A DNA stretch of 13,713 bases. Origin: Coriobacteriia bacterium. GTDB lineage: Bacteria; Actinomycetota; Coriobacteriia; Coriobacteriales; QAMH01. The DNA is taken from positions 1-13,713 of the forward strand of contig CAAEKX010000085.1 of assembly GCA_900756605.1 (NCBI GenBank), in the 5' to 3' direction. The notes under the pieces were generated by a model. That model was not told where the DNA came from and did no database searches. It saw only the letters and a program-made list of their open reading frames with translations. A program made the position numbers and the translations under genes. Below are positions 1 through 6,915 of the stretch, piece after piece; within the stretch, counting starts at the first letter, position 1; every line of letters begins with the position of its first letter.

Positions 1-237
1 GATGCCGGCCTTCCTGAGCGCGCGGCCGATGTACTCCTCGCTCGTGCCGTGGGCGTAGCAGTTCGCGGTGTCGATGTAGTTGATTCCGTTCTCGAAGGCA
101 TGCGCGATGACGGCCTCCGTCTCCTCAGGTCCTATCGTCCATTCGTGGTTGGCGGCATCGGGCTCGCCGAAGCTCATGCCCCCGATGCAGATGCGGGAGA
201 CCTCTATCCCGGAATGCCCCAGTTTCGCGTATTCCAT
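1..237 (-). CDS. Aldo/keto reductase, N-terminal part (runs off window)
   Basis: These are the first 79 residues of a cytosolic NAD(P)H-dependent aldo/keto reductase; the rest lies beyond base 1. The N-terminus has the family pattern: a first strand (YAKLGHSGIEVSRICIGGM), then GINYIDTANCYAHGTSEEYIG, where D56 and Y61 are the expected catalytic Asp and Tyr of the AKR Asp-Tyr-Lys-His tetrad. The Lys and His fall outside the window. The ATG is preceded by a good ribosome site (GGAAGAGGG). A MerR-type promoter sits about 40 bases upstream, so expression is probably induced by a reactive carbonyl or redox signal. The substrate cannot be told from this fragment. Confidence 0.9.
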   Translation of the reverse strand, partial: MEYAKLGHSGIEVSRICIGGMSFGEPDAANHEWTIGPEETEAVIAHAFENGINYIDTANCYAHGTSEEYIGRALRKAGI

Positions 238-273
238 GTTCCCTCTTCCATAGGTGAAGCAGTCGTCTTGGTC

Positions 274-304
274 ATTCTCGAACTTCAACCATGGTTTAAG
301 TCAA
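274..304 (-). promoter_or_regulatory. MerR-type promoter/operator of the aldo/keto reductase
   Basis: On the minus strand a -35 box TTGACT (304-299) and a -10-like GAGAAT (279-274) are separated by 19 bases, the long spacer typical of MerR-family promoters. The spacer region holds a dyad, ACTTnAACCATGGTTnAAGT (282-301), perfect apart from one mismatched pair. Dyads of this kind lie upstream of aldo/keto reductase and alcohol dehydrogenase genes controlled by AdhR/NmlR-like MerR regulators. No MerR gene is in the window, so the regulator is unknown. Confidence 0.65.
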
Positions 305-435
305 GGCTTGTTTCTCTTAACATCAAGGAGGAGTAAAGGGGACGTTCCAAAATACTCATAATCAACAAATGCAGCGATTCGAATCACATCCAGATCCGCA
401 CGTTAATCCCTCGAAAGGAGCATCCATCGCGCCGG

Positions 436-786
436 TCAATCCCTGTTCTCCTCTCCCCATAGGCACAGGAGCTTCAACACCTCCATGAGCGATTCACCCC
501 GCTCCGTCAGCGAATACTCGACCTTGGGCGGGATCTGCGGGTACTCGTTGCGCGCCACGAGGCCGTCGGCCTCCAGTTCCTTCAGGTTCTGGGAGAGCGT
601 CTTGTCGGAGACGCGCTCCAGGTAGCGCTTTATCTGGTTGAAGCGCACGGGCTGGTAGCGCATGAGACAGTAGAGAATCACCATCTTGTGCTTGCCGCGT
701 ATGAGCGAGAGCGCGTAGGCGTACCCGGTGTCCGCGAAGTGAGCGCTGTCGATGGTCTGCGTGTAGTCGATTCCATGCTTTCCCAT
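436..786 (-). CDS. HxlR-family winged-helix regulator (copy 1)
   Basis: A 116-residue winged helix-turn-helix protein of usual HxlR length. The signature is clear: a helix at GKHKMVILYCLM, the HTH over RFNQIKRYLERVSDKTLSQNLKELEADGLV, and the wing NEYPQIPPKVEYSLTERG, followed by a C-terminal dimerisation helix. It is about 70% identical by eye to the HxlR gene at 2441-2797. Unlike that copy it has Ala (residue 18) where copy 2 has Cys14, so it lacks the N-terminal Cys used by redox-sensing HxlR proteins such as YodB and HypR. It is divergent from the EFR1 flavodoxin-ferredoxin gene, its likely target. No strong ribosome site precedes the ATG, so the start is slightly uncertain. Confidence 0.9.
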   Translation of the reverse strand: MGKHGIDYTQTIDSAHFADTGYAYALSLIRGKHKMVILYCLMRYQPVRFNQIKRYLERVSDKTLSQNLKELEADGLVARNEYPQIPPKVEYSLTERGESLMEVLKLLCLWGEENRD

Positions 787-805
787 AGGATAGTGCCTAA
801 CCTTG

Positions 806-827
806 AAGCCAGTACTTTCTTGTATGA
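806..827. promoter_or_regulatory. Candidate HxlR operator in the divergent hxlR1/EFR1 promoter region
   Basis: The 92-base gap between the two divergent starts contains the dyad AAGnnAGTACTnnCTT (806-821), which continues as ttcttgtATGA. From 811 to 827 it matches 13 of 17 bases of a stretch at 2400-2416 before the other HxlR gene. The TACT half-site resembles those bound by Bacillus YodB. A CATAAT -10-like box lies at 837-842, but no good -35 is visible, which fits a regulator-dependent promoter. Binding is inferred. Confidence 0.4.
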
Positions 828-878
828 GGATTGTCGCATAATCTAGTAAACAGACACAACTTGCGAAAGGGGCGCATC

Positions 879-1646
879 ATGGACATCGAGAAGGCGACGG
901 TGCTGTTCTTCAGCGGGACGGGGACGACGGAGGCCTACGCCCACGCATTCGCGGAAGGGCTTCCCTTCGATGCCGAGGTCTTGGAGGTCAGGCACGATGC
1001 GGTCATGTCCGAGGCCGTGGGGTCGCACGAGCTTCTGGTCCTCGCCGTGCCGGTCTACGCCGGATGGGCGCCGCCCTTCGTGTGGGAGAAGCTCGAAGGT
1101 TTGCGCGGCGATGATGCCCCGGCCGTGCTTCTGGCGGTCTACGGGGCGCGCGACTACGACAGCGCGCTGTTCGAGATGGAAGAGAGGCTGCGCGAGAAGG
1201 GCTTCGCCACGGTTGGTGCCGCGGCGCTCGTGGCGAGACACTCCATCGCGCAGGAGGTCGCATCCGACCGGCCTGATGCTTGCGACCTAGGCGAAGCGCG
1301 TGACTTCGCATGCGAGGTGGCAAAACGCCTGCGCAGCGTGGACGGCGCAGGCAAGTGGCCGTCTTACGATTTCAAGCACTACGAGGTGGATCTCAACTCG
1401 CATGTCTATCCCATCACGACCGACGGGTGCACGATGTGCGGGACGTGTGCAGACGAGTGCCCGGTGGGAGCCATCCCCCTCGACGCGCCGAACACGCTTG
1501 ACCAGGAGATATGCGCATCGTGCCTTCGCTGCATAGAGGTGTGCCCCGAGAACGCTCGTCGCCTGCCCGAAGGGCTTGCGGAGAGGTGCGCGGCCATGCT
1601 TAAGCGCGAGGGCGCAGACCCGAAGAAGCCCAACGAGTTCTTCTAG
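879..1646 (+). CDS. EFR1-type flavodoxin / 2x[4Fe-4S] ferredoxin fusion
   Basis: A 255-residue cytosolic electron carrier or reductase. The N-terminal flavodoxin-like domain (1 to about 160) opens with the FMN phosphate loop LFFSGTGTTEA (S12-T17). The C-terminus is a bacterial ferredoxin domain with two CxxCxxCxxxCP motifs: C184, C187, C190, C194 and C212, C215, C218, C222. That arrangement binds two 4Fe-4S clusters and matches the EFR1 family. The ATG at 879 is chosen over an in-frame TTG at 831 because GAAAGGGGCG lies just before it. It is divergent from hxlR1 and convergent with the flavin reductase, so the two may share reduced flavin chemistry. The partner and substrate are not known. 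Confidence 0.88.
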   Translation: MDIEKATVLFFSGTGTTEAYAHAFAEGLPFDAEVLEVRHDAVMSEAVGSHELLVLAVPVYAGWAPPFVWEKLEGLRGDDAPAVLLAVYGARDYDSALFEMEERLREKGFATVGAAALVARHSIAQEVASDRPDACDLGEARDFACEVAKRLRSVDGAGKWPSYDFKHYEVDLNSHVYPITTDGCTMCGTCADECPVGAIPLDAPNTLDQEICASCLRCIEVCPENARRLPEGLAERCAAMLKREGADPKKPNEFF

Positions 1647-1767
1647 GCCTCCGGGCATCAGGGGTCTTTGCGCAGCGCCTAGAAATTCCCCTTCCAAGTG
1701 TCGTACCTCATCGGGCTGCGAAGAAAGCTCTCTTCTGGCAAACGCTTACACGGTAATAGGGCAATCG

Positions 1768-2328
1768 TTACATCAATGGCTTTCCGCTGCTCCAAGCCTG
1801 GCCGACCTCTTCGCCGATCACGCGGTAGATGCGCCTTGTGGAGTCATAGCAGATGGGCTTGAACTTGTCGAAGTCGATACGCCCCTCGCTGTCTAGGATA
1901 TCCTCGTCCACCCGCGTGTTGATTATCTTCCCGATAAAGCGTTTATCGCCGCCGAAATCCTGCACCTCCACCACTTCGCACTCCATCGTGAGCGGGAACT
2001 CCTCGATGACGGGCGCATCCACGTGCGCGGATTTCACGAAGGTCATCTTCGACGCCTCAGCCTTGTTCACCTTGTTGCCGGTAGCCATTCCGAAATAGTC
2101 CGCCTCCACAACATGGGCGGCATCTGCCGGAGCCACGGTGAAGGCACCTTTGGCAAGGATGTTGTCCGTGGTCTTATGCGAGCCTATGTTGATGGCGATG
2201 CAGTCGCGCGCGCATTCGCCGCCCCATGCCACGTTCATGGCATTGGGAACGCCGCTCTCGTCATAGCTTGCCACGATGAAAACCGATTGCGGGAACAACT
2301 CTCCTACGCTGCCCAGGTCCTTCTTCAT
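1768..2328 (-). CDS. Flavin reductase family protein (FMN-binding split barrel)
   Basis: A 186-residue protein of the flavin reductase-like / DIM6-NtaB family. The opening (LFPQSVFIVASYDESGVPNAMNVAWGG) followed by IAINIGSHKTTDNI is the FMN-binding split-barrel signature, and the C-terminal half (FPLTMECEVVEV, then FIGKI) continues the barrel. Such proteins bind FMN and use NAD(P)H, or act as flavin-dependent oxidoreductases. The start is set at 2328 because AGGAGG (2340-2335) is six bases away. The upstream in-frame ATG at 2334 abuts the Shine-Dalgarno and is unlikely. It is divergent from hxlR2, its likely regulator, and convergent with the EFR1 gene. Confidence 0.88.
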   Translation of the reverse strand: MKKDLGSVGELFPQSVFIVASYDESGVPNAMNVAWGGECARDCIAINIGSHKTTDNILAKGAFTVAPADAAHVVEADYFGMATGNKVNKAEASKMTFVKSAHVDAPVIEEFPLTMECEVVEVQDFGGDKRFIGKIINTRVDEDILDSEGRIDFDKFKPICYDSTRRIYRVIGEEVGQAWSSGKPLM

Positions 2329-2399
2329 ATGCATCCTCCTTGCAATCGCTTGATTTCTTGCTGGTGATGCGAGTATGCTCTAATGAGGTAGAAATGATA

Positions 2400-2416
2400 A
2401 GTACTGTTTTACATGA
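2400..2416. promoter_or_regulatory. Candidate HxlR operator in the divergent flavin reductase/hxlR2 region
   Basis: The sequence AGTACTGTTTTACATGA lies between the divergent starts at 2328 and 2441 and matches 13 of 17 positions of the element at 811-827 (shared AGTACT and ATGA ends). Finding the same word in both HxlR divergent gaps, and its TACT half-site, suggests a common operator class. No clear -35/-10 pair is seen. The role is inferred. Confidence 0.4.
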
Positions 2417-2440
2417 CAGGCACTTTCTCAAAGGAAAGCT

Positions 2441-2797
2441 ATGAGCAGCATTACTCCCAACATCAAAGACTCGCGCTTTTGCGACACGGGGTACAGCTAC
2501 GCCATGTCGCTCATCCAAGGGAAACACAAGATGGCCATCCTCTACTGCCTGATGGAATACCAGCCCGTTCGCTTCAATGAAATGCGAAGGTATTTGGACG
2601 GCATAACCGACAAGACGCTATCGCGCAATCTGAAGGAGCTCGAAGCAGACGGCCTCATCACACGGCACGAGTATCCCCAGATTCCCCCGAAGGTTGAATA
2701 CAATCTCTCTGATCTAGGAGCATCCCTCATGGAAGTGCTCGACCAGCTCTGCATCTGGGGCACCAAACATATGCCGAGACAGGATACAATGGAATAA
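2441..2797 (+). CDS. HxlR-family winged-helix regulator (copy 2)
   Basis: A 118-residue HxlR-type DNA-binding protein, paralogous to the gene at 436-786. The core GKHKMAILYCLM, the HTH RFNEMRRYLDGITDKTLSRNLKELE and the wing HEYPQIPPKVEYNLSDLG are nearly identical, so the two proteins probably read similar operators. It carries Cys14 in RFCDTGYSY, near the position of the reactive Cys in thiol-sensing HxlR members, whereas copy 1 has Ala there. The start has a ribosome site AAAGGAAAG. It is divergent from the flavin reductase, which it most likely controls. Redox sensing is an inference from this single Cys. Confidence 0.9.
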   Translation: MSSITPNIKDSRFCDTGYSYAMSLIQGKHKMAILYCLMEYQPVRFNEMRRYLDGITDKTLSRNLKELEADGLITRHEYPQIPPKVEYNLSDLGASLMEVLDQLCIWGTKHMPRQDTME

Positions 2798-3112
2798 AGG
2801 TCTGGACATGATTGTTTTACCGTGCGCCTCAATCACCTGTCGTCTACCTCAGCAATGCCGCCATGGCTCTCCTTCTCTCCACTTGAAGCATTTTTGGGCG
2901 CAGAGCCAAGTAAGATTGACACCTTCTGCCCTCGCCTGAATCCGGAAAAGTAACAGAACAGAGCCTCGGCAGTATCAATGATGGCATTCGAGAAAGGCCA
3001 TTCGGTATTCGCCAGTGCAGTCAAAGCTGTAGTTGGGTCAGCCGAGAAGATCGAAGGCGCAGATCTTCCGCAACTTGGACGTCCCTTTTACTCTGACAAT
3101 ATCGCACCTGAC
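2798..3112. other. 315 bases without a convincing gene; possible coding remnant
   Basis: No full gene is recognised between hxlR2 and the AEC transporter. A 46-codon open frame (2978-3118, +) starting MMAFEKGHSVFASAVKAVV and ending NIAPDL has a protein-like composition but no ribosome site and no recognisable family. It may be the tail of a decayed gene. A 63-codon frame on the other strand (3024-2833) starts with TTG and also lacks a ribosome site. Neither is called as a gene. Confidence 0.3.
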
Positions 3113-3763
3113 CTATAGCCCTGTTAGGAACACAACGAGCGGAATGGTTACGATGCTCGCCACGAGCGTTACAACAGTAATGCCTGTCGCATATTCGTAC
3201 TCCTTACCGTTGTTGGCAACCACCATGGGCACCACTGTCATGACGGGTAGCGCCATGATGATGGCAAGCGCGAGCACCATTTGCCCGGGGAAGATTCCTG
3301 CCATCGCGATCAGGCGAGCGGCAACTACGGGGAGGACGATCATCTTCACCGCGATACCAACATAGAGCTCTGGCCTCTCCAAGACGGGAAGCACCCTTGA
3401 AAAGCTCGCGAGCGTGCCGAGGTATAGCATGCACATGCCCGTGGTCGCCGAGCTCACGGTTGATAGACCCAGCTGCAACGGTTCGAAGATGGGAACCTCC
3501 GCCATAACGAAGATCAACAGGCTTATGACCGCGTAGAAGAGCGCGGCTAACAGCACCATCTCCCAGTTGCCGATTATCGTCTCCCGCTTGCAGTTGGCGT
3601 AGGTAGAGTAGAAGATCATGCACGGGAGCAGAATCTTGGTGATTATCTGGGCGAACGCAGGAAGAGCGTCTTCTTTGATGACCTTTAGTCTTGATGCGGC
3701 AAAGCCAGCGGCGAACACCAAGAAAAAGACATTCATGTGCGATAGCGTGACTTGAAAGGCCAT
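3113..3763 (-). CDS. AEC (auxin efflux carrier) family transporter, internally shortened
   Basis: A membrane protein of the AEC family, whose members export organic acids or similar anions. The N-terminus (NVFFLVFAAGFAASRLKVI, then ITKILLPCMIFYSTY) and the C-terminal five-helix half (SSATTGMCMLYLGTLASF, VKMIVLPVVAARL, VPMVVANNGKEYEYATG) are typical. At 216 residues it is about 90-100 short of the usual 300-320. The missing block is helices 4-6, and the two halves join near residues 88-95 (bases about 3480-3500) with the frame kept. It has its own GGAG ribosome site and starts 2 bases after the preceding gene's stop, so it may be translated. Transport activity is doubtful. It could be a decaying gene. 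Confidence 0.75.
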   Translation of the reverse strand: MAFQVTLSHMNVFFLVFAAGFAASRLKVIKEDALPAFAQIITKILLPCMIFYSTYANCKRETIIGNWEMVLLAALFYAVISLLIFVMAEVPIFEPLQLGLSTVSSATTGMCMLYLGTLASFSRVLPVLERPELYVGIAVKMIVLPVVAARLIAMAGIFPGQMVLALAIIMALPVMTVVPMVVANNGKEYEYATGITVVTLVASIVTIPLVVFLTGL

Positions 3764-3765
3764 GC

Positions 3766-4779
3766 CTAGTCTCCGAAGATCCTCCGCTGCGAGATGAGCC
3801 CCGTAGGTCTGTCGATCGCCCAGTCCAAATGGCGCTTCGCCTCCGGGGACTGTGAGTCACGCGCAAATTCGAGGCACGAGTCGCTTATCGACTTGAGCAT
3901 GTCCTCGAGCGCAGTGTCCTTCTTGCTCTCGATGTATCTCTTGAACACCTGGTATAAGTCGGTGCGCTTGGGCACTTGAACCACACCGCCGCGCGTGGTG
4001 ATCCACTGGTGCAGGGCCGCGTCGAGATAAATATCCTGCTCGCGCCCGAACTGCGAGAAAGCTTCATCGAGTGGGGTCCAGTACGTCTCGAAAATCTTCT
4101 CCTGACCGCTGGAGCCGAACCTGACGAGAAGCGTATTGCGTATGAGATCCGTCGTCGAAAGCGGCTTTCCCTTGGCGTTGAGGCTTTCGAATACCTGCTG
4201 TGGGGCATCCCCGGGCTCAAGCTCAACCGCGATGACGGCTAACGATTCCAGCGCGGGTAGCACTTCGGACAAGAATGAGCCCGTTTCTGCCATCTTATTG
4301 CGAAAGAACTCGAGGTTACCCAGAAGGAAGCTCGACGCATCTGCATCTCGGGGAAGTTCAGATCCCAACACTAAGCGCTCGAGAACCGGCTGGTCCTGTT
4401 CGAAGAGAACGAGCTTGCATCGCCGTTCAGGCGCTTGGAGATACGTCTTGTCTATCTCGTTGGCCTTCATGGCGCATTGTTCCGATCCTTCGGCGCAAAG
4501 CATGTCGCGCAAAGCGATGAGCATCAACGTCATGGTAGTGAGGCGTTGCTGTCCATCGATGATCTCTGCGCGACCCACAGCACCGACTCGGCTGTCTGGT
4601 TTGGAGATGAGCATGCCCATGAAGTGCATCGACTTCGCCTCGCTCGCCTCGAACATGTCTACCCAAAGCTGTTCGCATTGTCGCTTCGTCCATGAGTAGA
4701 CGCGTTGAAAGATAGGGATGACGTATTGGGTGTCTGACCTGCCGAGCACATCGAGTAGAGACTTGAGATTGGCTTTCAT
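3766..4779 (-). CDS. DUF262 (GmrS-like) protein B, no DUF1524 half
   Basis: A 337-residue DUF262 protein, second of a tandem pair. Family marks are VIPIFQRVYSWTKRQCEQLW (about 20-39), the nucleotide-binding IIDGQQRLTT (D75-R79) and FESLNAKGKPLSTTDLIRN. In GmrSD and SspE this domain hydrolyses NTPs and controls a DUF1524 or HNH nuclease domain that senses or cuts modified DNA. Full DUF262-DUF1524 proteins are about 550-700 residues. Here the protein ends soon after the DUF262 helical region (RRIFGD), so no nuclease is encoded. GGAGG overlapping the upstream stop codon shows translational coupling to DUF262 protein A. It could be a true short form or a truncated gene. Confidence 0.82.
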   Translation of the reverse strand: MKANLKSLLDVLGRSDTQYVIPIFQRVYSWTKRQCEQLWVDMFEASEAKSMHFMGMLISKPDSRVGAVGRAEIIDGQQRLTTMTLMLIALRDMLCAEGSEQCAMKANEIDKTYLQAPERRCKLVLFEQDQPVLERLVLGSELPRDADASSFLLGNLEFFRNKMAETGSFLSEVLPALESLAVIAVELEPGDAPQQVFESLNAKGKPLSTTDLIRNTLLVRFGSSGQEKIFETYWTPLDEAFSQFGREQDIYLDAALHQWITTRGGVVQVPKRTDLYQVFKRYIESKKDTALEDMLKSISDSCLEFARDSQSPEAKRHLDWAIDRPTGLISQRRIFGD

Positions 4780-4788
4780 GGCTACCTC

Positions 4789-5856
4789 CTACCAGCGCGA
4801 ATCGACTTCTCGAAGTTCTTTGCGCACCCGCTCGGCGTATTCTTCGTTATCGGCTTTCTTGAGCTTGTAGCCCGCTGTTAGCGTCGGCATGCCAATTTCG
4901 GCCCAGTCTGAGCCCGACTTGTACTTCTTAGTGCCGTGATATCTGTAGTTCTCGGCCCACATGAGGCAAAACCCACGCAGCTCGCGGAGCACTGGCTCCT
5001 TATCGCCACGGTACTGATCTTCGACATACTTCTTGAAGGAGCTATACACCTGGTCGGCACTAAGAATCCGAGCTCCCTTTAGCCTGATGGAGATCCAGCT
5101 CTTGATTGCACCATTGAGCCGCAAAGACCCAGGATCGGGCGCGAACATCTCTTGGCTCGGCTTCCAATACTCCTCGTAAAGACGCGTCTGCTCGTCATGG
5201 GACTCGGCAAGGAGCAGGTAATTGCGGATCATGTCTGCGACATTCAGCGGAACGCCTTTGGAATTGATTCCTTCGAAAATGGATTGCGCCGTCCTGGAAT
5301 CCTCAACCTCTACTGTAATCACCGCAAGGTTAAGCAGCCCTTGTTCAAGCTCCCCGAGCTCAAAACCCTTTTCATCCATCTTGGCCTCGAAGTAAGCGAG
5401 GTTCCTGTTGATGGCGGTTCTCGCAGCGGGCTCCCGACCTTCGAGCGCGGCGATATAGGGTCCGACATCGTAATGGGAAGGCACCAATTTGGGCACTTCT
5501 TCTCCGTCTTTGTCCCGGCTTCGCAAATAGCGGTTCTCCAGGATGTTTGCAGCCGAAGAGTCATCCATATGCTTTTGTATATATCGGGCTAGCGCAAGCA
5601 ATATCAAAGATATGCTTGTCATCCTCTGCTGACCATCGATGATTGCCAGGCACTCATCGGGAGAGCTCATCTCTCTTGAATACAGAATAGTACCGAGGAA
5701 GTGGCTTCGATCGAATCTGCCCGCGCGAAGGATGTCGAGCCATAGCTCCTCGCACTGGGATTCGCTCCATGTGTAGATGCGCTGATATGCCGGAATGACA
5801 AAGCGAACATCGGGCATCCCCAGAAAGTCCAGAAACCGTCTCTGACCTATGTTCAT
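4789..5856 (-). CDS. DUF262 (GmrS-like) protein A, no DUF1524 half
   Basis: A 355-residue DUF262 protein, first gene of the tandem pair. It shows FVIPAYQRIYTWSESQCEELW (about 19-39), AIIDGQQRMTS (D74-R78) and FEGINSKGVPLNVADMIRN, aligning motif for motif with protein B downstream. The two clearly share ancestry but have diverged widely. Like B it stops before the DUF1524/HNH region, ending in a charged tail (ERVRKELREVDSRW). The ATG has AAGGAGG four bases upstream. A CATAAT -10-like box lies at 5893-5888. The gene is divergent from a TetR regulator. A role in defence against foreign or modified DNA is known for the family but not shown here. Confidence 0.85.
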   Translation of the reverse strand: MNIGQRRFLDFLGMPDVRFVIPAYQRIYTWSESQCEELWLDILRAGRFDRSHFLGTILYSREMSSPDECLAIIDGQQRMTSISLILLALARYIQKHMDDSSAANILENRYLRSRDKDGEEVPKLVPSHYDVGPYIAALEGREPAARTAINRNLAYFEAKMDEKGFELGELEQGLLNLAVITVEVEDSRTAQSIFEGINSKGVPLNVADMIRNYLLLAESHDEQTRLYEEYWKPSQEMFAPDPGSLRLNGAIKSWISIRLKGARILSADQVYSSFKKYVEDQYRGDKEPVLRELRGFCLMWAENYRYHGTKKYKSGSDWAEIGMPTLTAGYKLKKADNEEYAERVRKELREVDSRW

Positions 5857-5960
5857 ATGGCCTCCTTAAACGAATCTCGATGGTTCGATTATGCGGTCAT
5901 CACCCGGAAAGACCTAGACAATGTCGTACAATCTGTTCAATAGTGATTGGAGGAAGACGA

Positions 5961-6536
5961 ATGAGCAAAGTTGACGACGTGCGCTACCGCAAAAGCGAGG
6001 AGCGTATCCAGAACGCGCTTGGCGAACTACTCTCCACCAAGACACTTGCCAATGTAAGCGTGAGCGAGCTAACGCGCAAGGCAAACGTGAGCAGAGCGAC
6101 GTTCTATTCGCATTACGACAATGTCGGAGACGTTTTCAACCAGCTGGTAACAAGGACGCTTTCGGATGTCCGCCCTTTCGAAGACCGATTCCAGTGCAAT
6201 GCCGAGCCATGCAGGGAATCTGGAAGCATCCCCTACTGCGAGCGCATCCGATCTCGAGGTGACGGGCCATGGGGCGACATTGCACGAGACGCCCAGTTCT
6301 TTCCCTCCATGATGTCGGCACTCTCCAATGCCGAACCGCCGTCATTCGACGCCGCAAGCCTCAACGTGTCGAAAGGCGTCGCCGAGGCGCTACGTCTGTT
6401 CCAAATGAGCGGATGCCACGCCGTAGCCACTTCGTATATAGCCGAGAAAGACTACTGGCCCATCGTACGCGAAGTACTGGACGTCTTTATCGAGGGCGGT
6501 CTTGAAGCGGTCCGCACGCGACGGAAACCTCATTGA
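5961..6536 (+). CDS. TetR/AcrR-family transcriptional regulator
   Basis: A 191-residue one-component repressor-like protein. The N-terminal TetR helix-turn-helix is plain: SEERIQNALGELL, then VSVSELTRKANVSRATFYSH (about 32-51) and YDNVGDVF. The C-terminal ligand domain is unremarkable and its ligand cannot be predicted. The ATG at 5961 is chosen over an upstream in-frame start at 5880 because GGAGGAAG stands just before it. A TACAAT -10-like box is at 5927-5932. It is divergent from the DUF262 pair across about 100 bases, so it may control that operon, itself, or both. Confidence 0.85.
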   Translation: MSKVDDVRYRKSEERIQNALGELLSTKTLANVSVSELTRKANVSRATFYSHYDNVGDVFNQLVTRTLSDVRPFEDRFQCNAEPCRESGSIPYCERIRSRGDGPWGDIARDAQFFPSMMSALSNAEPPSFDAASLNVSKGVAEALRLFQMSGCHAVATSYIAEKDYWPIVREVLDVFIEGGLEAVRTRRKPH

Positions 6537-6672
6537 TGCCCCGTCAGCACCACATCCATGTCTCTTGTGGCTTTCACCAGTCGAAACCCTGTCATATGAG
6601 TCCTTCCTGAATGACCGCATAGAGACTCAAAGGGATTCCCCAAAATCCCCGACGATACGAAAGAGCTAAGGT

Positions 6673-6678
6673 TATAAT
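6673..6678 (+). promoter_or_regulatory. -10 box (TATAAT) before the truncated tRNA-Gly
   Basis: A perfect TATAAT ends 11 bases before the first base of the tRNA-Gly fragment, as expected for a tRNA promoter. No good -35 box is seen at 16-18 bases upstream. The promoter suggests the fragment is still transcribed. Confidence 0.5.
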
Positions 6679-6689
6679 GAGTGGCCGAT

Positions 6690-6730
6690 GCGGGCGTCGC
6701 CAAGTGGTAAGGCCCCAGCTTCCCAAGCTG
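6690..6730 (+). pseudogene. Truncated tRNA-Gly(CCC), 5' half only
   Basis: The first 24 bases are identical to the intact tRNA-Gly at 6991-6916 (acceptor 5' strand, D-arm). The anticodon loop TTCCCAA with anticodon CCC (6722-6724) is also kept. The anticodon stem differs from the intact copy by paired changes (CCAGC/GCTG against CTGGC/GCCAG), so this was once an independent functional gene and not a fresh copy. Homology stops within the 3' anticodon stem at 6730. There is no T-arm, no GTTCGA and no 3' acceptor strand after it. An 18-base hairpin (TTGCAC/GTGCAA, 6731-6748) begins exactly at the break. A cut at the anticodon arm is a known integration point for tyrosine recombinases. Confidence 0.75.
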
Positions 6731-6878
6731 TTGCACTACCAGGTGCAATTTCTCTTGAAAAGCCTTTCTGACCTCGTAAGATTTGTAAACCGTCTTTCAT
6801 TGTAACAAGCGCACGGGATAAAAGACGGGAAAAATCGACACGTTTTCATTTCATTTCAAAATGCTCATAGGAATGCAA

Positions 6879-6910
6879 GAACGCCGTCTTCGAGACGGCG
6901 TTCGATTTTG
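6879..6910. terminator. Rho-independent terminator downstream of tRNA-Gly
   Basis: A perfect 11-bp stem GAACGCCGTCT / AGACGGCGTTC (6879-6889, 6893-6903) with a 3-base loop lies 13 bases past the 3' end of the minus-strand tRNA-Gly. On the plus strand it is followed by gATTTTg. On the minus strand the U-tract is short (TTGCATT). It probably ends transcription from both sides. Confidence 0.65.
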
Positions 6911-6915
6911 TCATA

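Noticed and set aside
831..878. Longer N-terminus of the EFR1 protein from TTG at 831
   Set aside because: The 16 extra residues are unlike the family start and lie on promoter-like sequence; the ATG at 879 has the good ribosome site.
2833..3024. 63-codon minus-strand frame downstream of the AEC gene
   Set aside because: Begins with TTG, has no ribosome site and no recognisable family.
3204..3866. 220-codon minus-strand frame spanning the DUF262 B end and AEC start
   Set aside because: It is another frame of the same strand as two recognisable proteins, and its translation is Arg/Ser-rich without motifs.
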